DNA from: Candidatus Woesearchaeota archaeon UBA153
Lineage (GTDB): Archaea > Nanobdellota > Nanobdellia > Woesearchaeales > UBA525
Direction of reading: 5' to 3'
DNA length: 22,409 bases
Assembly (NCBI GenBank): GCA_002503705.1
Contig: DASH01000052.1
Span: 8,604-31,012 of the forward strand
Shown one piece after another: positions 13,707 to 21,048 of this stretch (the stretch's first letter is position 1; the number at the start of each line of letters is the position of its first letter). The notes beneath the pieces were generated by a model. The model ran no database searches and was not told where the DNA came from. It saw only the letters and a list, made by a program, of their open reading frames with translations. The position numbers and the translations under genes were made by a program.

Positions 13707-14867
13707 ATGGACCTCTTGCAAGCGGTGAGGACGTTGAAGCTCAACGGGACCCTTGAGGAAGAGGCTGAGTTCTCGCGACTGAGAGATGTCATGCTCGGAG
13801 AACTGAAGGACGAAGAGCAATCGGTTCTCGACGCGCTCGCTCGGCACGACGCCGGTGCCTCCGTCCGGCACAGCATCCTCGTCGCCTACGATACCGTTCG
13901 TATCGCGCGTGAGATGCGTCTCCCCGAAACGGAGGTCGCTGTACTCCGTGTCGCGGCTCTCCTTCATGATGTCGGCAAGATCAAGATACATCCGGAGATC
14001 CTCAACAATGTCCCTTCCGAAGAGCTGAAGGGCCTGTGGGAATGGCTCCATCCCGGGGTGAGACCTCCACCGAACCTCCTCGGTGCGGTCACGGTCAAGC
14101 AGCTCTTCGCGCACCGTGCGGCGAAACTCCCCTTCTGGAAGCGTCACTTCCGGATGGCGTTGTGGCGACGTTGGTTCGCCGTTCACGGCGTCCTTGAGTC
14201 GTTCGAACGACCCCTTGACTCGTACCTCCGTTTGCACCAGGCCGCGACGCGTCAAGAGCTTGTCTCCCGTGGAATCGACGAGCGAATCGTCGCGCTCGCC
14301 GCAGCCCATCATCCATCATATTTCGCTCCGGACGAGCGGCACGGTCTTCCGCCTCTCTGCCGGATCATCGAGGTCGCTGACAAGTTCAACGCGATCATCC
14401 AGAGCGAAGGCGTTCGGGCGTATACACCTCGTTCCTCGCGTCTTCGTGCCATCGAGATTATTGCCGACGAGCTGCGGCGTGAGTTCACGACGAGAAAGGA
14501 CGGTGACTTTCAAATCGAGCATCGCGCTCTCGGCGAGATTGTCGAGCAGTACTTGCCACTAGAGGTCACGATGACGCTGTTGCCCTCTGTCGAGAGCGCA
14601 ATCGCATACTTGCGCGAAGTCCGTGACACCTTCAAGCGCGAAGTCTCTCCGGCTGAACGTCATCGAGCGGAGCAGGTGTACCTCGAGCTCTCCGCCGCCC
14701 TCGCGGTGTGCCTTGAGTTTCGTGAAGCGTTCGACCACATCGAGTCCCTGGCGACTGTTTCGGCGATGGAACGCTCTCAGCTACAGCTCGAATCGTTGCT
14801 CGCGCATTGGCGTTCCCGTGAATCGTTGACGTCGCTCGTACGTGAACGCCTGCGGCGCGCGTCGTGA
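13707..14867 (+). CDS. HD-domain (HD-GYP-like) metal-dependent phosphohydrolase, 386 aa
   Basis: The N-terminal half carries an HD fold: H55 (VRHSILVAYDT), H87-D88 in LLHDVGKIKI (HDIG/HD-GYP style), H201-H202 in AAAHHPS and D225 in LCRIIEVADKFNAI. The HHxx...GLPPLCRI-x-EVADKF layout resembles HD-GYP c-di-GMP phosphodiesterases, but the GYP triplet itself is absent, so the substrate is uncertain; a nucleotide or cyclic dinucleotide phosphodiesterase is possible. A long insertion (about 100-190) holds an amphipathic Trp/Arg-rich part (FWKRHFRMALWRRW). The C-terminal ~150 residues are helical and of unknown role. Codons ending in T (CGT, CTT, GTT) are more frequent than in the surrounding genes, hinting at a different history. 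It has its own TATA box and no membrane segment. It lies just upstream of the surface operon but is probably separate from it. Confidence 0.8.
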   Translation: MDLLQAVRTLKLNGTLEEEAEFSRLRDVMLGELKDEEQSVLDALARHDAGASVRHSILVAYDTVRIAREMRLPETEVAVLRVAALLHDVGKIKIHPEILNNVPSEELKGLWEWLHPGVRPPPNLLGAVTVKQLFAHRAAKLPFWKRHFRMALWRRWFAVHGVLESFERPLDSYLRLHQAATRQELVSRGIDERIVALAAAHHPSYFAPDERHGLPPLCRIIEVADKFNAIIQSEGVRAYTPRSSRLRAIEIIADELRREFTTRKDGDFQIEHRALGEIVEQYLPLEVTMTLLPSVESAIAYLREVRDTFKREVSPAERHRAEQVYLELSAALAVCLEFREAFDHIESLATVSAMERSQLQLESLLAHWRSRESLTSLVRERLRRAS

Positions 14868-15010
14868 GCGTTCCGCTCTTTCTTCTCCTCGTCGTGCTTC
14901 ATTCAGAAAGAAGTATTCATTAGTACTATTTATTTACTATATATGTAAATAATAAGTAATAGGAAAGTATTTAAAGAGGACTATTAAAAGCGGAACGTAT
15001 CACGACAGTA
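14868..15010 (+). promoter_or_regulatory. AT-rich promoter region of the surface operon
   Basis: This is the most AT-rich stretch of the window. A TATA box CTATTAAAAG (14981-14990) is centred about 26 nt before the ATG at 15011; a second box GTATTTAAAG lies at 14968-14977. A large palindrome sits at 14924-14958, and a 9-bp inverted pair (CGTTCCGCT at 14869-14877, AGCGGAACG at 14989-14997) brackets the whole region, its right arm overlapping the TATA box. Confidence 0.6.
14924..14958. promoter_or_regulatory. 35-bp palindromic operator candidate
   Basis: TTATTTAC-TATATAT-GTAAATAA is a perfect 8-bp inverted repeat (14930-14937 / 14945-14952). After two mismatches it extends with TACT/AGTA (14924-14927 / 14955-14958). 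It sits about 10-45 nt upstream of the TATA boxes of an operon whose first full gene encodes an AbrB-like DNA-binding protein, so autoregulation is plausible. Confidence 0.5.
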
Positions 15011-15058
15011 ATGACGCGCGAGGCGCAACGCGCACAGCGATCGGGGCCCCCACAGTGA
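15011..15058 (+). CDS. 15-codon leader ORF
   Basis: ATG at 15011 opens a short frame (MTREAQRAQRSGPPQ) ending at TGA 15056-15058. The TATA box is centred about 26 nt before this ATG, so the mRNA would start on or near it. Its stop overlaps the GTG of the next gene as GTGA. Together these suggest translation of the leader and reinitiation at the regulator gene. It could also be a relic of a longer regulator gene, since the frames differ. Confidence 0.4.
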   Translation: MTREAQRAQRSGPPQ

Positions 15059-15222
15059 AAATCGTCGCGTACGCCGGACAGTACCGGATCACCCTGCCGA
15101 AAGACCTCGTCGAGGAGAAAGGGTGGAAGCCGGGCACGACCCTCCGTTTCATCGAGACCGAGGACGGCAGGATCTACCTGAAAGAGTTCTCGAAACCTTC
15201 CAAGCGGGGAGGGAGACCGTGA
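15055..15222 (+). CDS. SpoVT/AbrB-like DNA-binding regulator, 55 aa
   Basis: The sequence VKIVAYAGQYRITLPKDLVEEKG is a swapped-hairpin AbrB N-terminal fold: 'RITLPKDL' matches the R-[IV]-x-[IL]-P family core, followed by GWKPGTTLRF and a final strand GRIYLKEF. The family binds DNA as dimers or larger and includes transition-state regulators and antitoxins. No toxin gene follows, so a transcription regulator is more likely. The basic tail (SKPSKRGGRP) may touch DNA. GTG 15055 is the only possible start in its frame and overlaps the leader ORF stop (GTGA). Its own TGA overlaps the next GTG the same way. The 35-bp palindrome upstream is a candidate target. Confidence 0.75.
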   Translation: MKIVAYAGQYRITLPKDLVEEKGWKPGTTLRFIETEDGRIYLKEFSKPSKRGGRP

Positions 15223-15662
15223 GCCTCACGCCCGCGGAACGATTGCGCGTCCTGCAGGAAGAACGCGTCCGCGCCTCCGCCTCGTACGAGCTCGTCGAGC
15301 GAGCCCTCGCGGAGGGGCGCATCACCGTCGCCGAATACCGGCACTACCTGCGCAAGGCGTACGACGGGAAGACGGAGGCGGAACTGCACCGGGAACTCCA
15401 CGCGCGCGAACGAAGGCTGCGCGAAGAGGTCGCCGCGTCCAAGGCGCACCGCCACCACGTCGCCCCCGTCGTCTCGCTCTTTCTCATCATCATCCTCGTC
15501 CTCGGGCTCGGCGTCGTCTCGACCCTCTCTGGCGGCGACCCCGCGACGGCCCACGCGTCGTACGACGTCGAAAGGAATGACACGCTCCCCGCGGCGCCTT
15601 CGACAACGACGCCCTCCGAGGCGGCAAGCGAATCCCTGTTCTTCAGCGTCGCATGGGGTTGA
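15219..15662 (+). CDS. One-TM protein with SHOCT-like cytoplasmic domain, 147 aa
   Basis: Start GTG 15219 overlaps the regulator's stop, with a purine-rich SD (GGGAGGGA, 15207-15214); an earlier in-frame ATG at 15123 lies inside the regulator gene and is less likely. The cytoplasmic N-terminus is helical and contains ALAEGRITVAEYRHYLRKAY, similar to short SHOCT-type helices, and then HRELHARERRLREE, a possible coiled coil. One membrane helix follows (VVSLFLIIILVLGLGVVS) and then a short Ser/Thr/Pro-rich outside part. The C-terminus overlaps the start of the giant surface gene. Given its position between an AbrB-like regulator and the surface genes, it may sense or localise the surface assembly; this is inference. 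Confidence 0.72.
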   Translation: MSLTPAERLRVLQEERVRASASYELVERALAEGRITVAEYRHYLRKAYDGKTEAELHRELHARERRLREEVAASKAHRHHVAPVVSLFLIIILVLGLGVVSTLSGGDPATAHASYDVERNDTLPAAPSTTTPSEAASESLFFSVAWG

Positions 15663-18600
15663 CCGCGATGAGGCGAGATGTCAAACGAAAAATACCGCGC
15701 GGCTTCGCCACGAGCGTCGTCGTTCTTCTCCTCTCCGCCACCTTCCTTTCCGTCGCCTCCTTCGCGCTCTTCTCACTCCCCTCCGTCCTCGGCGCCGCGA
15801 CGTTCACGTGCGCGTTCAAAGAAGCGTGCGCCGAAGGCGAAACCGGATTGCTGCGCGCCGAGAACGACACCGGAGGGTACGAGAACGCGCACGCGCAGCT
15901 CATGAACTATAGCGGCGACGCGTACGCGTACACGCTCTGCTGCGACACGGACGCCTCGCACACGCTCAACAACAGCTGCGCGAACGAGAGCACGACCGTC
16001 ATCCTCCGCGCCTCCGCGACGAGCGACGCGCACGTCCAAGACCCCGCCGTCGACACGTACGCGTACGGCATCTGCATGGCCGCCACGCCCGGCGGCGTGA
16101 CGTGCGAGTACGTGAACGACTCGTGCAGCGCCAATTACAATCCGATCCTCAGCATGGCGAGCAGCGAGGAGAACGATGGCTCCAACAACCAGACGAACGC
16201 GCACATCAGCAACTATTCATCTTACTTGTTGAGCGTGTGCTGCGCCATCGGCAACGACGCGCCGAACGATCCCTCTCCCGAGATCAACAGCACGGACGGC
16301 ACGAACGATGACGGACAGGACTTGAACTGCTTCGACACGATCACCGATGCCGAAGGCGAGGCGATGAACGTGAGCGTCCAATGGTACAAGAACGGCGCGC
16401 TCGCCTATTGGGGGAACTACACGGGGAGCTACGCGAGCGGCTCGTTCTTCACCGCGACGCTTGACGAGGCGAACACGACGAAAGACGACGTCTGGCTGTG
16501 CAGCATGCGCCTGTACGACGGCACCTCGTATTCGAGCTGGGTGAACTCGAGCTCGCTCACCATCGTCGGCTGCCACCCGCCGAGCGGCGCTGGCGACTGG
16601 GAAGTGAACGGCACCGAAGTCTGCAGGGACCGGTCGATCGACATCACCGGCAACCTGCAAATCCGTTCCGGAGACCGTCTCATCTTCGACAACGTCGACT
16701 TCCAGGTCGAATGCGGGGCGACGACGAGCCTGTACGATCTCTACCTTCAGAATGGGGGTTACTGGCTCATCGCGAACGGCTCGACAATCGGCGAGAAAGG
16801 AGGGAACGCGTATTATTTTGCATATCTTTACAACGGTAATTTGACGATGACCGATTCCTCGGTGAACGGCAATGAGCTCTACTATTTCCGCACGCTCGGG
16901 AGCAGCATCGTCAACATCACGAACTCGACGATCTACCAGTTCCTGCACGAGTACGACGGGGCCATCGTCTCGCTGACAGACGTGAAGATTGGGTCCTATC
17001 TCATGCTCTACATCCTCGCGGGAAGCAACGTGACCATCGACGGGCTGAACGATTCGGCGAGTCTCGTCAACTATGACATCAGCTCGTCGAACACGGCGAT
17101 GCAGCTGAACCTGATGGATGTGAATTTCACGACGACGGCGAAGATGCAAATCATCAATAACGGCGGCACGCTCACTGTGAACAACTCTCGCGTGTACTAC
17201 ATCCTCCATTTCGATGACGCGAATGACAACACGACGGTCGTGAATACGACGACGACCTACATGGCGTTGTACGGGGAGAGTGGCCAGTGTTTGGTCGACG
17301 GCATCAACCCGCCAAATACACGGAGTACTGCAACGAACCTGACGACGACCATCGCTTGCACCAACAATGAGTTCGTCCTGGACAACGTCGGCGTGACTTA
17401 TTTCAGCGTCTTCGTGAACGCCGCGCCCGCACGAATGAACATATCGGACAGCGTTCTTCTCTATATCTACGGGTACGCCGGTGTGGCGAACATAACGAAC
17501 ACGAACTCGACACGCCTGTTGTGCTACGGTACGGGCAAGGTCTTCACGAATGGATTGAGGACGAGCACCATCACGCAATTCTCCAATACGTGCAAAGCGA
17601 ACATCACGAACTCGTATTTCGCTTCGACCTCCTATACGAGAATCTACGACACCGCCGTCGTCAACTTCACGACGCCGTACTCAAGCGTTGACGATCTTGA
17701 ACTCTCGTCCGGGACGCATGCTCCGACCATCTATGGCTATGTGAACTTCACCGTTCCCATCGACTCGTGGGGGGCGGGTAACAAGCTCAACCGCTACCTC
17801 CCCTTCAACGTCACGAATAATGGCGCGCCGATCGAGGATGCGAACGTCACCGTCTATGATGGCGTTACGCTGCGCAACACCGGCCTCACCGGCGCTGACG
17901 GCATTGTCACGTTGAACATCAGCGATGATAACAGCGCGAACCCGGCGAAAGAGTACCAAGTCTTCCTGAACGGTGTCAACCGGGTGAACATCACGCTCTT
18001 GGTGAACAGCGCTCCGACGGGAGTGCAGCTCGGGAACAGCACACCCACCGTGCCGGTCCTCTCCTACCCGTTGGACGGGAACGACACCGTCTTCGAACGT
18101 ACCATCTCGTTCGATTGGCTGCCGAGCACGGACGCGGACGGCGACCCAATCACGTACGACTTCAACCTGAGCCAGGCGACGTGCGCTGGCGACTACCAGG
18201 AGGATCTCGCCGCCAGCGCGTACACGAGCGGCGAGTTGTGCGTCGACAAATTGTACAACTGGACTGTGCGCGCGTGCGACGACAAAGGTGCGTGTAGCGA
18301 CTGGGCGACCGTGTTCACGTTCACGATCGCGAGCACGGAAGGCATCACGTTCACGGTGAACAACACTGACTTCGGGCTCGTGGCGAGGGGCGGTACCAAT
18401 GACACGACTGATGACGCGCCGCCGCCGTTGACGCTCGAGAACACGGGCAATGTGCCGTTGAACGTGACGTTCAAGGCGCTCGACCCGCTCTTCACGACGA
18501 GCGGTCTCGGGAACACGACGTTCCGGTACAAGGCGCGCGAGGACGAGGCGGGTGCGTACGATGCCGCGCAGACTGCGTGGGCGAACGTCGATGGCGTGTA

Positions 18601-18739
18601 CACCGCGCTCTTGACGAACTTCAGCTACGCGTCTGCCGCAGACTCCGTCTTCGTGGACCTCCTCATCAGCTCGCCGTATGACGAGCCGGCGGGCGGGAAG
18701 AGCAGCACGCTCCAAGTCTTAGGAGAGTACACCGGGTGA
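15653..18739 (+). CDS. Giant exported surface protein: NAH/CC repeats, beta-helix, FN3/Ig-like modules (1028 aa)
   Basis: Residues 19-48 form a signal or anchor helix after an Arg/Lys-rich start. Residues about 52-200 hold three imperfect repeats, [ND]AH[AVI]-x(n)-Y-x(3,4)-C[CM]: NAHA at 78-97, DAHV at 125-142, NAHI at 182-197. Residues about 215-305 are Ig-like (cadherin-style, WYKNGALAYWG). Residues about 325-690 show short repeating strands (NLTMTDSSV, SIVNITNSTI, NVTIDGL, MDVNFTTT) as in a right-handed parallel beta-helix. A carboxypeptidase-regulatory-like module (EDANVTVYDG...LTGADGIVTLNI) and an FN3-like domain (PSTDADGDPITYDFNLS) follow, then a C-terminal beta-sandwich. Sequons are numerous. 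There is no C-terminal anchor. ATG 15668 is an alternative start with GGTTGA upstream and no overlap with the previous gene. Confidence 0.82.
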   Translation: MGLTAMRRDVKRKIPRGFATSVVVLLLSATFLSVASFALFSLPSVLGAATFTCAFKEACAEGETGLLRAENDTGGYENAHAQLMNYSGDAYAYTLCCDTDASHTLNNSCANESTTVILRASATSDAHVQDPAVDTYAYGICMAATPGGVTCEYVNDSCSANYNPILSMASSEENDGSNNQTNAHISNYSSYLLSVCCAIGNDAPNDPSPEINSTDGTNDDGQDLNCFDTITDAEGEAMNVSVQWYKNGALAYWGNYTGSYASGSFFTATLDEANTTKDDVWLCSMRLYDGTSYSSWVNSSSLTIVGCHPPSGAGDWEVNGTEVCRDRSIDITGNLQIRSGDRLIFDNVDFQVECGATTSLYDLYLQNGGYWLIANGSTIGEKGGNAYYFAYLYNGNLTMTDSSVNGNELYYFRTLGSSIVNITNSTIYQFLHEYDGAIVSLTDVKIGSYLMLYILAGSNVTIDGLNDSASLVNYDISSSNTAMQLNLMDVNFTTTAKMQIINNGGTLTVNNSRVYYILHFDDANDNTTVVNTTTTYMALYGESGQCLVDGINPPNTRSTATNLTTTIACTNNEFVLDNVGVTYFSVFVNAAPARMNISDSVLLYIYGYAGVANITNTNSTRLLCYGTGKVFTNGLRTSTITQFSNTCKANITNSYFASTSYTRIYDTAVVNFTTPYSSVDDLELSSGTHAPTIYGYVNFTVPIDSWGAGNKLNRYLPFNVTNNGAPIEDANVTVYDGVTLRNTGLTGADGIVTLNISDDNSANPAKEYQVFLNGVNRVNITLLVNSAPTGVQLGNSTPTVPVLSYPLDGNDTVFERTISFDWLPSTDADGDPITYDFNLSQATCAGDYQEDLAASAYTSGELCVDKLYNWTVRACDDKGACSDWATVFTFTIASTEGITFTVNNTDFGLVARGGTNDTTDDAPPPLTLENTGNVPLNVTFKALDPLFTTSGLGNTTFRYKAREDEAGAYDAAQTAWANVDGVYTALLTNFSYASAADSVFVDLLISSPYDEPAGGKSSTLQVLGEYTG

Positions 18740-18745
18740 GATGCT

Positions 18746-19939
18746 ATGGCGGGTCATGACGAGTGCAAGCGGTATTCCTTCTCGTTCGTCGTCGTCCTCT
18801 TCGCGCTCTCCCTCCTCTGCGCTCACCTCGCGTCCGCGTTGCAAGTCAGCCCGGCCGCGGTCTCGTACACGCTTGCGCCGGGGAACGTGAGCGCGTACAC
18901 GCTGCACGTCATCAACGACGGCGCGGAGCCGGTCCTCGTCAGCGTCACCGTGCCCGCGCTCTATCAGGATGTCGTCATCGTGAGTCCTGCGGCGTTCGCG
19001 CTCGAACCCGGTCGCGGCGACGTCACCGTCACGTTCCGCCATCCGGAAGAGGTCGAGCTCTCTCCCGGCCGCAACCTCCTCCCGCTCATGGTGACCGCCG
19101 GCCCGAACAGTACGGGAGGACAGTTCGGCAGCGTCGTCACGTTGCTGCACAACCTCGTCGTCTACCGTCCGTACGACGGCGCGTGGCTGGAAGCGTCGTT
19201 GAGCGCGAACGACCCGCTCCCGCCGACACGGTTCGGCCTTCTCACTCTCAGCATCGCGAACAGAGGCAAGACGGGAACGACCGCGACCGCCACGGCGAGA
19301 GTCGCGGACCGCGGACGGACGATCGCGACCCTCGAGCTCGGTACCGCGCACTTCCCCCCGAGCGCGGAAGGCAAGCTGGAAAGTCAGTGGGATGTCTCAA
19401 TCGTGCCGCCCGGAGCGTACGACGCGACCGCCCTGTTCCACTATCAAGATCCCGTGCGCGGCGACGTCAGCGAAGAGCGCTCGGCGAGAGTCCGCGTCGG
19501 CGCTCCGACACTCGTGTTCCAAGAACCATGGGGTTCGCTCGTCGCCGGCGAGACGGCGCGCGTCGAGTTGCCCGCGACGCTCGCGTGGAACGAGAACGTG
19601 AGTGCGTACGCCGACGTCCAGCTCGAAGCGAATGGCGCGGTCATCGCGTCCGCGCGGACTCCGACGCTTCTCTTCGCGCCGCGCGACAGCGGCCTCTTCG
19701 TCGCCTTTCTCGAAGTGCCTGCTGACGCTCCACCGAACGCGACGCTCACGGTCGTCGCGCGCGAGCCGCGCCGTGAACGCTCAATCGGCGAAGCCTCGTT
19801 CCTCATCGTCCTCGAGAGCGGTCTCGTCCCGACACCGTTCGGCAAACTCTCCTCTTCGACGATCATCATCCTCGTGCTGGCCATCGTCTCGCTCATCGTC
19901 ACCGCGTCCATCGTGTGGTGGCGTCGACGGGAATTATGA
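18746..19939 (+). CDS. Anchored type I surface protein, beta-sandwich modules, 397 aa (paralogue of 3-1430 and 21049-22260)
   Basis: The signal peptide spans residues 10-31, cut near SA|LQ. The outside part is a row of beta-sandwich domains: VSPAAVSYTLAPGNVSAYTL and the LEPGRGDVTVTF segment are like NEW3/CARDB modules, and IANRGKTGTTATATARV and PPGAYDATALFHYQ mark the next. A single membrane helix (about 368-390) and a short WWRRREL tail end the protein. GGTGAG (18735-18740), overlapping the preceding stop, is a good SD for ATG 18746. Only 6 nt separate it from the giant gene, so they are co-transcribed. It is likely the membrane partner or stalk for the neighbouring exported protein, by position; no ligand is known. 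Confidence 0.8.
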   Translation: MAGHDECKRYSFSFVVVLFALSLLCAHLASALQVSPAAVSYTLAPGNVSAYTLHVINDGAEPVLVSVTVPALYQDVVIVSPAAFALEPGRGDVTVTFRHPEEVELSPGRNLLPLMVTAGPNSTGGQFGSVVTLLHNLVVYRPYDGAWLEASLSANDPLPPTRFGLLTLSIANRGKTGTTATATARVADRGRTIATLELGTAHFPPSAEGKLESQWDVSIVPPGAYDATALFHYQDPVRGDVSEERSARVRVGAPTLVFQEPWGSLVAGETARVELPATLAWNENVSAYADVQLEANGAVIASARTPTLLFAPRDSGLFVAFLEVPADAPPNATLTVVAREPRRERSIGEASFLIVLESGLVPTPFGKLSSSTIIILVLAIVSLIVTASIVWWRRREL

Positions 19940-20021
19940 ATGCGCGATGACCGCCTAAAACATTTCATCAGCACCCGCTCGTCGAGAGAGAAGAGTAACT
20001 ATTTCAGAATGGCGAAGAGAA

Positions 20022-20033
20022 AACTTTAAATAG
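20022..20033 (+). promoter_or_regulatory. TATA box upstream of the short anchored proteins
   Basis: AACTTTAAATAG ends 22 nt before ATG 20055, giving a leaderless start there. The 115-bp gap 19940-20054 thus holds an internal promoter, which could let the next genes be made at a different level from the giant protein. Confidence 0.6.
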
Positions 20034-20054
20034 CAGGAGTTGAGGGAGACCCGC

Positions 20055-20309
20055 ATGGAAGACGCATCTCAAGCTTCGGAACCCCGCGAAATGGACGTTT
20101 CGCGGACGACCATCTTCGTCCTCGTCATCCTGACGCTCTTGATTTCCATCCTCGGGACGTGGACGGTCTTATCGCAACTCAACGCCGCAACGCCAGTCGC
20201 CGCGGACCGCACGACCGCGAGCGGCCAGGTCTCTTTCGAGATTACCCCGCCGCCAGTGACTGCTGCCGCGACCGGCCAAGTCGCTTTTGAAATTAAGAAT
20301 CCTGAATAA
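20055..20309 (+). CDS. Short N-terminally anchored protein with GQV[SA]FEI repeat, 84 aa
   Basis: ATG 20055 is chosen because the TATA box fits it; an in-frame TTG at 20040 is earlier. After ~18 polar residues comes a membrane helix (TTIFVLVILTLLISILGTWTVL, about 18-39), then an outside tail with two copies of GQV[SA]FEI at 57-63 and 74-80, joined by a Pro/Ala linker. The helix resembles that of the next gene (both have FVLV...IS-x-xGT, then L..LN). There is no clear prepilin peptidase site. It is pilin-like in shape only; function unknown. Confidence 0.7.
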   Translation: MEDASQASEPREMDVSRTTIFVLVILTLLISILGTWTVLSQLNAATPVAADRTTASGQVSFEITPPPVTAAATGQVAFEIKNPE

Positions 20310-20340
20310 GAAACCTTTTCACGAACTGGAACACTGTACT

Positions 20341-20345
20341 GGAGG
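20341..20345 (+). promoter_or_regulatory. Strong Shine-Dalgarno site of the 20355 gene
   Basis: GGAGG 9 nt before ATG 20355. Its presence, with no TATA at the leaderless distance, shows the gene is read from the upstream transcript. Confidence 0.65.
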
Positions 20346-20354
20346 AGAAACACC

Positions 20355-20996
20355 ATGGATTTATCGAACAAGACGCTCGCCTTCGTGCTCGTCGTCGCCA
20401 TCGTCATCAGCCTCGGCGGCACCATCATCAGCCTGAACAAGCTCAACCAGCTGGGCGCGACCGGCATGTTGTCGGACAGTGATACTGGTGGTGCGAACTT
20501 TACGCTCACCTCGGATATCATCATCACATTCTCCCCGGCGAACATCTCCTTCGGTTCGGGTTCTATTGATGGTTTCGACGCCGAAACCCAATACTGCAAC
20601 ATCACCACGAATGCGACGTACGGTTGGAACCACACTGGCGATTGTCTGGGAAGCTTGACGAACACGACACCTTTCGGCATCAGGAATGATGGTAACCAGA
20701 AAGTCAGCCTGACGCTGAACAGCAGCAAGAATGCAACGCAGTTCATCGGCGGCACCGACCCCGTCTTCAAATGGATGCTGTATAATAACGAAACAGGATC
20801 TTGTTCGGGCACGCTCGAAGACGACGACACGTGGACTGTCGTGAACGCTGGCGACGTCGCCGCGAAAGAGGTCTGCGACGTCTTCGAGTACGAGACTGCC
20901 AAGAACACGATTGCCGTCGACATCATGGTCGCGATTCCAGAAAATGCGGATCCGGGCGTCCACAGCGTCGTCCTGACGGCGGTCGGAACCGCCTAA
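20355..20996 (+). CDS. N-terminally anchored protein with one surface beta-sandwich domain, 213 aa
   Basis: Residues 6-28 are a membrane helix (KTLAFVLVVAIVISLGGTIISL) without a cleavage site that I can identify. Residues about 45-213 form one beta-rich domain with sequons (NIT, NAT, NHT, NTT, NSS) and four cysteines (C75, C88, C143 and C165 by count). It ends DPGVHSVVLTAVGTA. The style TPFGIRNDGNQKVSLTLN matches the C-terminal modules of the giant proteins, where LENTGNVPLNVTF and VTNYGNAPIGVSVYG occupy the same place. It may be a free-standing version of that module and a subunit of the same surface structure. Gene order and its SD place it in the operon. Confidence 0.75.
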   Translation: MDLSNKTLAFVLVVAIVISLGGTIISLNKLNQLGATGMLSDSDTGGANFTLTSDIIITFSPANISFGSGSIDGFDAETQYCNITTNATYGWNHTGDCLGSLTNTTPFGIRNDGNQKVSLTLNSSKNATQFIGGTDPVFKWMLYNNETGSCSGTLEDDDTWTVVNAGDVAAKEVCDVFEYETAKNTIAVDIMVAIPENADPGVHSVVLTAVGTA

Positions 20997-21016
20997 AACC
21001 TTCTTCTCCTCATAAA

Positions 21017-21025
21017 CTTTTTAAA
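21017..21025 (+). promoter_or_regulatory. TATA box of the 21049 gene
   Basis: CTTTTTAAA is centred about 28 nt before ATG 21049, fitting a leaderless start. Confidence 0.55.
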
Positions 21026-21048
21026 CAGCCCTTTTCCCGTCTGTCTTG

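Noticed and set aside
15123..15218. Earlier ATG start for the one-TM protein
   Set aside because: It would place 32 more codons inside the AbrB-like gene in another frame. GTG 15219 has a good SD and the coupled GTGA overlap.
15055..15222. AbrB-type antitoxin of a toxin-antitoxin pair
   Set aside because: The next gene has a SHOCT-like helix and one membrane segment, not a PIN, MazF or RelE fold. No toxin is seen on either side.
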